This document shows, one piece after another, positions 1 through 7,196 of a stretch of 13,407 bases of DNA (the stretch's first letter is position 1; every line of letters begins with the position of its first letter). The stretch comes from CBDVBD01 sp965372135 (GTDB lineage: Bacteria > Electryoneota > RPQS01 > CBDVBD01), in contig CBDVBD010000084.1 in NCBI GenBank assembly GCA_965372135.1, positions 1 to 13,407 of the forward strand, in the 5' to 3' direction. Below the pieces are notes generated by a model that searched no databases, was not told the DNA's origin, and saw only the letters and a list, made by a program, of their open reading frames with translations. Position numbers and translations under genes: made by a program.

Positions 1-80
1 AATCCATGATCTGGTCCTTTGTGTTTGTAAGCAATCCCCCCTACCACTATTAGTGCATAGTCTCTATCTCCTGAAGACAT
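1..80 (-). CDS. possible N-terminus of an unrecognised protein, cut by left edge
   Basis: An open frame begins with ATG at position 80 and runs left off the window without a stop, giving 26 residues that begin MSSGDRDYALIVVGG and continue IAYKHKGPDHG. It looks protein-like: a short hydrophobic strand followed by a glycine pair and basic residues. A GAGGT sequence sits 3 bases before the ATG, closer than usual for a ribosome binding site. If real, it is divergent from the plus-strand gene at 521. I do not recognise the family, and 26 codons without a stop is weak evidence on its own. Confidence 0.4.
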   Translation of the reverse strand, partial: MSSGDRDYALIVVGGIAYKHKGPDHG

Positions 81-114
81 CTTACCTCACTCTTCATTTG
101 TAAAAAATCTTGCA

Positions 115-134
115 GGCAGACACCCTCGTCTGTC
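115..134 (-). other. small hairpin in the leader of the left-edge ORF
   Basis: The arms GGCAGAC and GTCTGTC (plus strand) can pair over 7 positions, one of them G-T, around a 6-base loop. Read on the minus strand, the hairpin is followed seven bases later by six T residues. It could be a weak terminator or attenuator in front of the possible gene starting at 80, or a dispersed palindrome. The separation between stem and T run makes a classic terminator doubtful. Confidence 0.35.
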
Positions 135-429
135 AGTCAAGGTTCAATGATTTCGATCATATCCAATTGCCGCATAATTATAGTCAATAATGAACTCTTT
201 CTCACGACCCCCCGGTAAAAATTGCCCATCATATCGAGAATCAGGTAACAGCTTTTTTAAATTAAATTATAACATTATCCATATCAAGATATTTCCCATG
301 ATACGCCATAACCCCAGTTGTATTAGGCGAAACCAGAAATTCACATCTCCAAATCCGCCACAAAAACAACCTGCCAAATATTTGTATTCACCTGCCATCG
401 AGATTTTCGAGCCTTAGACGCATTTCGAC

Positions 430-458
430 TTGATTTATTCACATATATTTTGCATATT
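430..458 (+). promoter_or_regulatory. possible promoter for the 521-1738 gene
   Basis: TTGATT at 430-435 and CATATT at 453-458 are separated by 17 bases and resemble sigma-70-type -35 and -10 boxes (four of six matches each or better). Transcription would start near 465, leaving a leader of roughly 55 bases before the ATG at 521. The region is AT-rich, so chance matches are likely. Confidence 0.3.
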
Positions 459-520
459 TACTTTGGCTATATATTTCGTCCATGTATTCCTATATTTGCA
501 TGCAATAAATGGAATAATCT

Positions 521-1738
521 ATGTTACTGGGTCTGGAGTCGAATCTCAATTTATGGCAGTTCCTGCTGCTTTTCCTGATTTTTATCGTGGTGTTGGCGGT
601 AGCGTATATCCTATTATCATCGATGCTGCGCCAGGAAAAGGGAAAACCCGGCAAGAATTGGAATATGATCGGCGTTTTTGCGTTACTCCTACCCCCTATT
701 TTGGGAATTGGCGCCATCCTCGGTATCTCCATGTTCAGCTTCTTCGTCAACCAACTTCAATATACTCAACGCACCGTCAAGCATCGCGTATTCATCAGAA
801 ACATCAGTTCCCAGGAACGGCAGCTTAAGATGGTGTTGACGTCGGACAATGTCGATGAGGGGTTATCGCAAACCCAGAAGTTTCTCCTTCAATTAGAAGG
901 ACAGGAACGGGATTGGGACAATCCGGAATTGTGGAAGAAGTACGATCAATGGAGCCAGCGATACTTGGCGCTGTTGTTTTTGGCTGGAGATTATCACGGC
1001 ATCGTGAAATGGGACAGTGCCAGGGTGCGACGATACCCCGATTTGGCAGTATTCCCTTCCATGACTGCGATAGCGTTGGAATCGATGGGGAACGACGGAT
1101 CATTCTGGGTGAACTATGTAGAATCCAGCAACATGAAAGGGGATGTCACCGACTTCATGCATGGGTTTTTAGCGCGTAATAGCGGGTTACCGGACAGTGC
1201 GTTGAAATCCCTACCAATGCTACAGAGAGGAAGCGATCCTATTGATTTCCTTACAATTGCTACATTGGGCGAACGGGTGCGAACCTTATCCGATCTTGGC
1301 ATGTACGATCAAGCCAGAACAATCATGATTCAGCAGTTGGAGCCGTTATTACAACAATCTGATTTTCTTATAATTGAGTCATATATCAAATCAACCCGTT
1401 GCTATGTGGAAATTCATTATTTCATCGACCAATACAGCATGGAATTTGAGAAATTGAGTATGGTGGAAGAAAAATTAAAACAGGCGATTGAAGATAATCC
1501 AGGAAATCCTGAACCGTGGATTCTTATTGGTATGTACTATTTTCTAAACCACGATAACGGTAAAGCCATCTATTATTTCGACGATATCAGAGCTCGAGCC
1601 CCCTGGCTCGTCACCGCCACTTCGAGATTCTTATCGAAAATCTTGGAAAGCGGTCAGTTTACCAAGGGTAATGTGCATCTTTTCATAATGGAAAAAATTG
1701 AGCTGGGACTGAAGGGTCAGATTGTGTGGGCGCCTTAG
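521..1738 (+). CDS. membrane-anchored protein with C-terminal TPR-like helical repeats, unknown function
   Basis: A 405-residue protein with two N-terminal hydrophobic segments (about residues 12-34 and 50-76) joined by a short basic linker containing RQEKGKPGKNW. A soluble region of about 330 residues follows, rich in helix-forming residues. Near residues 328-360, a stretch beginning NPGNPEPWILIGMYYF and containing GKAIYYFDD resembles a TPR unit; earlier units are less clear. The likely role is an inner-membrane-anchored scaffold for protein contacts, but no enzyme motif is visible and I cannot name a family. The ATG at 521 is the first in-frame start after a TAA at 515. A weak GGA lies nine bases before it. 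It is the only clear plus-strand gene and converges on leuS. Confidence 0.85.
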   Translation: MLLGLESNLNLWQFLLLFLIFIVVLAVAYILLSSMLRQEKGKPGKNWNMIGVFALLLPPILGIGAILGISMFSFFVNQLQYTQRTVKHRVFIRNISSQERQLKMVLTSDNVDEGLSQTQKFLLQLEGQERDWDNPELWKKYDQWSQRYLALLFLAGDYHGIVKWDSARVRRYPDLAVFPSMTAIALESMGNDGSFWVNYVESSNMKGDVTDFMHGFLARNSGLPDSALKSLPMLQRGSDPIDFLTIATLGERVRTLSDLGMYDQARTIMIQQLEPLLQQSDFLIIESYIKSTRCYVEIHYFIDQYSMEFEKLSMVEEKLKQAIEDNPGNPEPWILIGMYYFLNHDNGKAIYYFDDIRARAPWLVTATSRFLSKILESGQFTKGNVHLFIMEKIELGLKGQIVWAP

Positions 1739-1767
1739 CAATTGATTATATTGCAACTATATAAAAT

Positions 1768-1797
1768 ATCCCGGGCATATATTGTACCCGGGATTTT
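1768..1797. terminator. bidirectional rho-independent terminator between the 521-1738 gene and leuS
   Basis: ATCCCGGG at 1768-1775 pairs perfectly with CCCGGGAT at 1787-1794 around an 11-base loop. On the plus strand a T run (1794-1797) follows. On the minus strand the stem is followed by ATTTTATA. It lies 30 bases after the plus-strand stop and 28 bases beyond the leuS stop, as expected for a shared terminator between convergent genes. Confidence 0.8.
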
Positions 1798-1822
1798 CTG
1801 TTAATTGAACTGGGCTATTGAC

Positions 1823-4282
1823 TTATGACAACACCACATTTACCAGCTTGTCCGGAATCACAATGATCTTCAAGATGGTCTTACCTTCAAAATATCTGGG
1901 TATTTTGTCGTTTTCTTTGACCAGCTTTTCCACTTCCTCATTGGGCAATCCAGCAGCAATTTCCATACGGTCGCGCACTTTCCCGTTGACTTGGACTACC
2001 AGTGTTACGGTTTTCGCCGTTAGTGCGGATTTGTCATAAGTGAGCCAGGATTGATGGAAAACGCTGTACTGGTTCCCCATTTGTTCCCAGAGTTCTTCGC
2101 ACAGGTGTGGGCAGTACGGTGCTAAGATTCTAACCAGGGTTTCCAAGGCGTTCCGAATTTGGGCGCCATCAAGCTGATCGTAAGGTATCTCGTTGGTGTA
2201 GCGGTACAGCTCATTGGTGAATTCCATCATCCGGCTGATGGCGGTATTGAAATGGAATCGCTCCAGGTCTTCGGTAACCGCTTTCACCGTGGCATGCTGG
2301 ATATGATTTACCAATTCTGAGCGTGTGCCTTTCTGATCCACCGGAACATCCCTAAACTGCATACCCCATCGCCAGACGCGGTTGATAAAACGATCGATAC
2401 CGGTAATACCTTCATCTGACCAGTCTCCCCCCTGCTGAAATTCACCCATAAACATGGTATAGGTTCGAATAACATCCGTGCCGTAATCATCCATATATTC
2501 GTCAGGCAATACCGCATTCCCCTTGCGTTTCGCCATCTTCTCACCCTTATGAGTGATGATTCCCTGGTGGATTAACCGTTGGAATGGCTCGTCGAAATCG
2601 ATCAAGCCGGCGTCGTGGATGACTTTGGTCACGAATCGGGAATACAATAGATGTCCCCGGGCATGATCGATGCCGCCTATATACTGATCCACCGGCATCC
2701 AACGGTTGGCGAGATCGGTATCGAATGGGCGGTCCGGATCCTTGGCGGACAAATATCGAAATTGATACCAGGATGAGCACACGAAGGTATCCATGGTGTC
2801 GGGATCGCGCTTGGCTGGTTCGCCGCATTTCGGGCAGGGAGCATTGATAAATTCTTCGCACGAAGCCAACGGCGATTTGCCCCGTGGCTTGAAATCCACA
2901 TTCTCCATCGGCAGCAACACCGGCAGCTCCTCTTCAGGTACCAGTACCACGCCGCATTTATCACAATGTATCACCGGAATTGGTGCGCCCCAGTACCGCT
3001 GGCGAGATATAGACCAATCCCGCAGGTGATAGTTGATCGTGCCCCCGCCGCAGTCTAAAGACGCTAATTTTTCCGTAACAGCTTTACAACCGTCTTCGCT
3101 GGATAACTCATCGAATTCTCCCGAGTTCACCATCACGCCGTACTCGACGTATGCTTCGGTCATGGTGGTTTCGGTGATAGTTTCGCCCTTCGGATTTATC
3201 ACCACCTTGATTGGTAAATCGTATTTCTTGGCGAATTCGAAATCACGCTGGTCATGAGCAGGCACCGCCATCACCGCGCCGGTGCCGTATGTGGCGATCA
3301 CATAGTCGGCAATCCAAATCGGAACCTCCTCCCCATTCAATGGATTTACCGCATAACCTCCTGTAAAAACGCCGGTCTTTTCACGGTCAACTGCCATCCG
3401 TTCGATTTCGGTGCTGCGAGCGGCGGACTCCACATATTTGTGCACCTGATCCTTACAGTCCGCAGTGGTTAACTTTTCCACCAGCGGATGCTCCGGCGCC
3501 AACACCATATAAGTCACACCATACAACGTATCGGCGCGAGTGGTAAAGACATCCAGGTTGTCGTCCATTCCCTTTAATCCGAACACAATCGATGTGCCTT
3601 CGCTGCGCCCAATCCATTCTTTCTGTATTTGTGTAGTGTTGGCGGGCCACTGTATCCGATCCAACCCTTCTAATAGTTGATCGGCATATTCGGTGATTTT
3701 GAAGAACCATTGATTCAAGTTGCGCTGGGTGACCATTATGCCGCAGCGTTCGCAGGTACCGTCGCCCAGTACCTGCTCGTTGGCTAACACGGTCAAGCAG
3801 TCCGGGCACCAGTTCAACGGCGATTCTGTCTGGTACGCCAAGCCCCGTTTCAACATTAACAGGAACACCCATTGTGTCCATTTATAGTATTCGGGCTGAG
3901 ACGTGTCCACCTCACGTTCCCAATCGTACATGATGCCCAAACGCTGCAGTTGTTTGCGGATAAATTCGATGTTTTCTGCAGTAGACTGCGCCGGATTCAC
4001 TCCTCGTTTCACGGCGAAGTTTTCCGCCGGCAACCCAAAAGCATCGAACCCCATCGGCTCGAAGATGGTGTAACCGTTCATCTTCTTATACCGCGCCCAG
4101 ATATCGGCTGCCCAGTAATTCCAGCAGTGCCCGATATGCAGCTTATCGCCGGAAGGATAGTTGAACATCACTAAGCAGTACAACTTGGGTTTCGGGCTGT
4201 CGAAGTCGGGGTGATGTTCACCTTTTTCTTCCCAAATCCGCTGCCACTTGGGATCGACGTCTTTAAAGGGGAATTTATCCAT
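1823..4282 (-). CDS. leuS: leucyl-tRNA synthetase
   Basis: Class I aminoacyl-tRNA synthetase that attaches leucine to tRNA-Leu in the cytoplasm. At 819 residues it is slightly shorter than the E. coli enzyme (about 860). Visible motifs are the HIGH signature H49-I-G-H52; an N-terminal zinc module with C159, C162, C177 and C180; the CP1 editing domain with its threonine-rich segment (TTRADTLYG, 247-255) and the PAHD aspartate at D344; a second Cys4 module (C440, C443, C483, C486); and the catalytic loop KMAKR at 582-586, followed by GN. KMAKR departs from the usual KMSKS at positions 3 and 5 but keeps both lysines. Editing residues look intact, so proofreading is expected. The ATG at 4282 has little Shine-Dalgarno sequence, but a promoter lies just upstream. 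Confidence 0.98.
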   Translation of the reverse strand: MDKFPFKDVDPKWQRIWEEKGEHHPDFDSPKPKLYCLVMFNYPSGDKLHIGHCWNYWAADIWARYKKMNGYTIFEPMGFDAFGLPAENFAVKRGVNPAQSTAENIEFIRKQLQRLGIMYDWEREVDTSQPEYYKWTQWVFLLMLKRGLAYQTESPLNWCPDCLTVLANEQVLGDGTCERCGIMVTQRNLNQWFFKITEYADQLLEGLDRIQWPANTTQIQKEWIGRSEGTSIVFGLKGMDDNLDVFTTRADTLYGVTYMVLAPEHPLVEKLTTADCKDQVHKYVESAARSTEIERMAVDREKTGVFTGGYAVNPLNGEEVPIWIADYVIATYGTGAVMAVPAHDQRDFEFAKKYDLPIKVVINPKGETITETTMTEAYVEYGVMVNSGEFDELSSEDGCKAVTEKLASLDCGGGTINYHLRDWSISRQRYWGAPIPVIHCDKCGVVLVPEEELPVLLPMENVDFKPRGKSPLASCEEFINAPCPKCGEPAKRDPDTMDTFVCSSWYQFRYLSAKDPDRPFDTDLANRWMPVDQYIGGIDHARGHLLYSRFVTKVIHDAGLIDFDEPFQRLIHQGIITHKGEKMAKRKGNAVLPDEYMDDYGTDVIRTYTMFMGEFQQGGDWSDEGITGIDRFINRVWRWGMQFRDVPVDQKGTRSELVNHIQHATVKAVTEDLERFHFNTAISRMMEFTNELYRYTNEIPYDQLDGAQIRNALETLVRILAPYCPHLCEELWEQMGNQYSVFHQSWLTYDKSALTAKTVTLVVQVNGKVRDRMEIAAGLPNEEVEKLVKENDKIPRYFEGKTILKIIVIPDKLVNVVLS

Positions 4283-4329
4283 GGTTAGGTATGTGTTATT
4301 CGGGAAACGGTCTGTAAATAAACTGAATG

Positions 4330-4358
4330 ATAGTGTATAAATGTAAAGCCAGTGTCAA
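4330..4358 (-). promoter_or_regulatory. candidate leuS promoter
   Basis: On the minus strand, a perfect TTGACA (-35; 4353-4358) is followed after 17 bases by CACTAT (4330-4335), which matches the -10 consensus at the second, fifth and sixth positions. The predicted transcript starts about 40 bases before the leuS ATG. It lies between the leuS start and the end of the upstream nuclease-like gene, which suggests leuS is transcribed independently of the accessory genes. Confidence 0.5.
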
Positions 4359-4401
4359 GCTGAGTTCCAACGCAGAAAGATTCAAACTTAGCTACCGTTG
4401 A

Positions 4402-5577
4402 CTAGTCCTTCAAACTTTCGGCTAGGTTGCTAGTTGCATTAAGAATTTTGTGGAGTGCTTCAGCTGTCAATTGTTCATGGCGAACAAACTTTTTGTTTAA
4501 TGAAAGTACATTGTAAGCTGCGGGTATCTCGTTAACATCATTTAGGTATTGTTGGTACTGCTCGCGTGAAGCGCCCAAATAATTCTGGTCACTATCCCTA
4601 ACCAGAGATACAGCCCAATCAGGATAAGCCTCTAAAATCGTGGCTAACTTAGTACGCTTAAGAATTCTAAAACTGAACCCCGTTGTGCCCCAATATATCA
4701 CCGATCCCTTCTCATCTTTTCTAGCATTTAACCACTGTTCGTATATCGGTCGGAGGTCATCAGGTACTTTCTGCAGGAATAGCTCTGGAGTAGTTTTACC
4801 TTTGGTCTCCGGTGTTTCTGTCTCATCACTGATAGTGACTTCTGCTAGCGGCTTCTCCTTCTCATACTTTATTCTTATCACGCCCCTAGTTTTCTCAACG
4901 GTCCTTCCAACAACGTCCGGAAGAACCAACAACGGCCAGTCACGGTTTTTCTCTATTTGATGAAACTGGAGCTCAACCAGCTCTATATGGAAGTCTAGTC
5001 CTGGAGCACCATGGATGGCTTCTGTTAGGAGGGCAAGGTTTGGAGAAATCTTATCACCAACGATTAGCAAGAGGAATTCGCCGGTCTCTAGGCAAGAAAT
5101 AGACTGTTCTTGAAAATCCGCAACCGCAACTCCAGCATCTGACAAATATGGTTTTACCAATTCCTCCATATTTGACTTCATTGTGACATTACTTCGTCGC
5201 CAAGCCTGTAGTAAGGCTTCATCTAGATTCGAATAGCTCCATCTCGACATTTCCTTTGCATAATCTATCACCTGGGCGACCACGGTTCGATGCTTTTCCG
5301 GGTTTTTCCATAGTTTTGTCTCTACAACAGTAAATTTGCCAAGGGGACTAACATATAGTATATCAATGTCTCCTGCCAAGGTTGGGACTTCGCGAGCTAG
5401 TGGAATCAGAGGTGAGAAACTATCATCAAAATCAGAGATGGGCAACAAGCCTGGATTATTGAATAAGAGTACCTGGAGCCAGTCCTCGGTTTTTTCATCA
5501 CCTTTACGAGACTCTACTCTCTCAAGGTATTTCACCGGTTCCTTCAGACCTTTAATCACTACAGGAGTACATTTCAT
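4402..5577 (-). CDS. PD-(D/E)XK nuclease-like protein, unknown role
   Basis: A 391-residue protein. Its N-terminal part has the layout of a restriction-endonuclease-like fold: helix TEDWLQVLLFNNPGLLP with E31, then GDIDIL with D70 and D72, then VVETKLW with E86 and K88, then AQVIDYAKEM with Q102 and Y106. Together these give the E...D...ExK...Q pattern of RecB/NucS-like PD-(D/E)XK enzymes. About 250 residues follow that I do not recognise, so it may carry a second domain. The substrate is probably DNA, but this is inferred from fold only. The ATG at 5577 was chosen because AAAGGA lies 8 bases before it; an in-frame TTG at 5616 lacks such a site. It sits alone between leuS and the MntA/HepT pair, in an accessory setting, so defence or DNA repair are both possible. 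Confidence 0.75.
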   Translation of the reverse strand: MKCTPVVIKGLKEPVKYLERVESRKGDEKTEDWLQVLLFNNPGLLPISDFDDSFSPLIPLAREVPTLAGDIDILYVSPLGKFTVVETKLWKNPEKHRTVVAQVIDYAKEMSRWSYSNLDEALLQAWRRSNVTMKSNMEELVKPYLSDAGVAVADFQEQSISCLETGEFLLLIVGDKISPNLALLTEAIHGAPGLDFHIELVELQFHQIEKNRDWPLLVLPDVVGRTVEKTRGVIRIKYEKEKPLAEVTISDETETPETKGKTTPELFLQKVPDDLRPIYEQWLNARKDEKGSVIYWGTTGFSFRILKRTKLATILEAYPDWAVSLVRDSDQNYLGASREQYQQYLNDVNEIPAAYNVLSLNKKFVRHEQLTAEALHKILNATSNLAESLKD

Positions 5578-5585
5578 TGCAATGG

Positions 5586-5591
5586 TCCTTT
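5586..5591 (-). promoter_or_regulatory. ribosome binding site deciding the start at 5577
   Basis: AAAGGA on the minus strand, 8 bases before the ATG at 5577. It supports this start over the in-frame TTG at 5616, which would add 13 residues. Confidence 0.6.
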
Positions 5592-5727
5592 GATATAAAG
5601 AGGAAATAGCAGCCAACTCAAAATAAAGAGATACTAACTACCATTTATAACTTTGTTTAACTAGCCATTTTCGAAATTCGCATACTTAAACAGCATATCA
5701 TATAAACAAATGGGACATATTAATCTG

Positions 5728-5780
5728 GTCAGGTCGACTGGATATAAATTCGCCGGTGGGCGCGCTTTCAGTCCGCGACC
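5728..5780. repeat. GC-rich foldable segment resembling the 3' end of tRNA-Pro
   Basis: Bases 5728-5748 match bases 6448-6468 (the 3' end of tRNA-Pro(CGG) plus one base) at 17 of 21 positions without gaps, including the nine bases CGACTGGAT, in the same orientation. The rest does not follow the tRNA. The segment can fold: GGTCGACTG (5732-5740) pairs with CAGT (5769-5772) and CGACC (5776-5780) around a three-base CCG bulge, with an inner CGCC/GGCG stem at 5751-5762. It stands out as GC-rich in AT-rich surroundings. It may be a decayed attachment-site copy or an unrelated palindromic element. Confidence 0.5.
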
Positions 5781-5803
5781 ATTGTTTCAAAGCAAATATT
5801 ATA

Positions 5804-6130
5804 TTATATATTCTTGAGTTTTTCTTTTAAAACCGGAATGTCCTTTATTGCCGTATCCCACACAGCATCTATGTCAACACCAAAGTAATCATGTATCAGT
5901 TTGTCTCGCATTCCAGCGATATCTTTCCAAGGCAATTCAGGATGTTTTTCTCTGGTTTCCTTAGATAACTTCTTCGTAGCCTCGCCTACTATTTCTATCT
6001 GCCTAATCACACCATCTTGTATAAGAGTATTATCAATAAAATCTTCATATTGGATATCGCGGATATACTTTTCAATCTTGGTTATGGCATCCATCATGTG
6101 CCTTAGATACACCGAGTCATCTCTCTTCAT
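5804..6130 (-). CDS. hepT: HepT-like HEPN RNase toxin (DUF86)
   Basis: A 108-residue all-helical protein with the HEPN motif R75-DKLI-H80-D-Y82, the Rx4HxY signature of HepT toxins, which cleave RNA in the cytoplasm. In known pairs, the partner MntA nucleotidyltransferase blocks HepT by attaching AMP to the tyrosine of this motif, here Y82. The full motif is present, so the toxin is probably active. The ATG at 6130 overlaps the mntA stop in ATGA, so the two are translationally coupled, and GGAGGT lies 9 bases before it inside the end of mntA. Length is normal for the family. No gene follows closely in the same operon; the next is more than 200 bases away. Confidence 0.93.
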   Translation of the reverse strand: MKRDDSVYLRHMMDAITKIEKYIRDIQYEDFIDNTLIQDGVIRQIEIVGEATKKLSKETREKHPELPWKDIAGMRDKLIHDYFGVDIDAVWDTAIKDIPVLKEKLKNI

Positions 6131-6414
6131 TCGTAAATTACCTCCATCTCATTCCTTATCCTATCAATCAGATAGGGACTGATGGATTTCTCCGTCAATA
6201 AATCGACTTTAATACCCAGGATTTCAGACAATTCTCGTTCTATTCTCACCATATCTAACAGACTTCTTCGCGGCACGAATTCCACCACTATGTCAATATC
6301 GCTATCCGGCGATTCATCTCCTCGCACATAGGACCCAAACACTGCAATCTTGCGTGCTCCCTGACTGGTAAGTATTCGTGTGATTTTGCTGTATATTTCT
6401 TTTTTCGCTGACAT
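6127..6414 (-). CDS. mntA: MntA-like minimal nucleotidyltransferase antitoxin
   Basis: A 95-residue protein of the polymerase-beta-like minimal nucleotidyltransferase fold. It shows G27-S28, ten residues, then D39-I-D41 (the GSx10DxD motif), and a third acidic residue, D71, in KVDLL. With all three metal-binding aspartates present it should be an active AMP-transferase, acting on its HepT partner encoded next. The ATG at 6414 has no visible Shine-Dalgarno sequence and lies only 34 bases from the 3' end of tRNA-Pro(CGG), with no terminator between. Translation could be leaderless or weak, and transcription could come from the tRNA promoter. An antitoxin-first order with overlapping reading frames is typical of this system. 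Confidence 0.93.
   Translation of the reverse strand: MSAKKEIYSKITRILTSQGARKIAVFGSYVRGDESPDSDIDIVVEFVPRRSLLDMVRIERELSEILGIKVDLLTEKSISPYLIDRIRNEMEVIYE
6140..6145 (-). promoter_or_regulatory. strong ribosome binding site for hepT inside mntA
   Basis: GGAGGT on the minus strand, 9 bases before the hepT ATG. It lies in the last codons of mntA, which itself has no obvious site, so the toxin may have its own translation start in addition to coupling. Confidence 0.6.
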
Positions 6415-6446
6415 GATATTGAATTTGTAAGATTAATGAAAACATT

Positions 6447-6522
<76 letters not shown>

Positions 6523-6570
6523 ACATGTATTTAACTAAGTCGCATAATATTTGAATGATACTGTTTTTGT

Positions 6571-6627
6571 GCCGTCAGGTGTCAACGAATTTCGATTCAA
6601 CGAATTACGATTCCTCACCTGACAGTC
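6571..6627. repeat. palindromic repeat enclosing two tandem 15-bp units
   Basis: GTCAGGTG (6574-6581) pairs with CACCTGAC (6616-6623). The 34-base loop is largely made of two tandem 15-base copies at 6583-6597 and 6598-6612 (CAACGAATTTCGATT and CAACGAATTACGATT), which differ at one position. It shares its outer arm with the neighbouring hairpin at 6645-6668, so both appear to be copies of one palindromic family. No coding signal. Confidence 0.7.
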
Positions 6628-6644
6628 TACATGTATTTTTCGTG

Positions 6645-6668
6645 CCGTCAGGTGTCCCCACCTGACGG
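6645..6668. repeat. perfect palindrome, possible terminator of the 8528-6684 operon
   Basis: CCGTCAGGTG (6645-6654) and CACCTGACGG (6659-6668) form a perfect 10-bp stem with a four-base loop, 15 bases beyond the stop of the membrane protein ending at 6684. No clear T run follows on either strand; the minus strand continues CACGAAAAATAC. It may end transcription or protect the mRNA end, but the repeated arm suggests a dispersed REP-like palindrome. Confidence 0.65.
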
Positions 6669-6683
6669 TTAAATAACTTACTT

Positions 6684-7196
6684 CTAAATCGAAAAAATCC
6701 CAATTACCCCTAATGACGCCAAAGTAACCAGGGTTGCCGCTAACAGCATGCCGATGATGATACACGGTAGCGCATACCAGAAACGGATGCCGAATACAAA
6801 TGCGGCGGCTGCGCCGGTCCAGACACCGGTTCCGGGCAACGGAATTCCCACGAACAGGATCAAGCCCAGCGCCTCGTACCGTTCGATCCATTTGCCCTTT
6901 TTTCGGGTACGGGCAAACAGCCAGTCAAAGAACTTATCCAACACCGACCACCGCCGGAGCCAGTTGGAAATCGGTTCCAGGGCAAGTAATAACGGTACGA
7001 TCGGAACTAAATTTCCCAAAATCGCCCAGGCGAAGGCTTGTTGCCATATTAATCCACCCCCGAACACCGAGGCGGGAGCCAATGCCCAGGGAATTGCCAA
7101 CCGCAGCTCCACCACCGGCATGGCGGCAATCAGGAAAGTTATCCACTGCGGAGTCAGATGGATATCGCGCAGTGTCTCCACAATGGATTCAACCAT
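6684..7196 (-). CDS. small multi-drug export family membrane protein (PF06695-like)
   Basis: A 170-residue inner-membrane protein with about four hydrophobic segments (roughly 18-42, 52-73, 109-134 and 140-168) and a basic cytoplasmic loop around 80-105 (RTRKKGK). The conserved pattern PVVELRLAIPWAL near 27-39 and ALGLILFVGIPLPGTGVWTGA near 109-129 fit the family named for a putative small multidrug exporter; the actual substrate is unknown. Two hydrophobic half-domains related by sequence are usual in this group. It starts directly after the pcm stop codon with no gap (TAA then ATG), with an AGGG 7 bases upstream, so it is translated from the pcm mRNA. Confidence 0.85.
   Translation of the reverse strand: MVESIVETLRDIHLTPQWITFLIAAMPVVELRLAIPWALAPASVFGGGLIWQQAFAWAILGNLVPIVPLLLALEPISNWLRRWSVLDKFFDWLFARTRKKGKWIERYEALGLILFVGIPLPGTGVWTGAAAAFVFGIRFWYALPCIIIGMLLAATLVTLASLGVIGIFSI

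Larger units (their letters stand above)
81..520. other. AT-rich intergenic region between divergent genes
   Basis: About 440 bases with no convincing gene. It holds an imperfect hairpin at 115-134, a TATAAT hexamer on the minus strand at 177-182 with no recognisable -35 at the usual distance, and a possible plus-strand promoter at 430-458. A 75-codon open frame at 190-417 is rich in Asn, Pro, Ile and Lys, as expected for translated AT-rich DNA, and is not called as a gene. Confidence 0.6.

Noticed and set aside
190..417. 75-codon plus-strand open frame in the left intergenic region
   Set aside because: Composition is that of translated AT-rich DNA (many N, P, I, K), there is no ribosome site, and no recognisable motif.
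5578..5616. Extended N-terminus of the nuclease-like protein from a TTG at 5616
   Set aside because: The ATG at 5577 has AAAGGA at a good distance, while the TTG has no ribosome site.
5751..5780. A further tRNA gene in the GC-rich segment
   Set aside because: Only about 21 bases resemble a tRNA 3' end; no acceptor stem, D arm or anticodon arm can be completed.
6523..6570. Promoter for tRNA-Pro(CGG)
   Set aside because: A TATTAT hexamer lies about 20 bases upstream of the tRNA, but no -35-like sequence is found at a suitable distance.
6583..6612. Tandem 15-base units as a CRISPR array
   Set aside because: Only two adjacent copies with no spacer between them, no further units and no cas genes.
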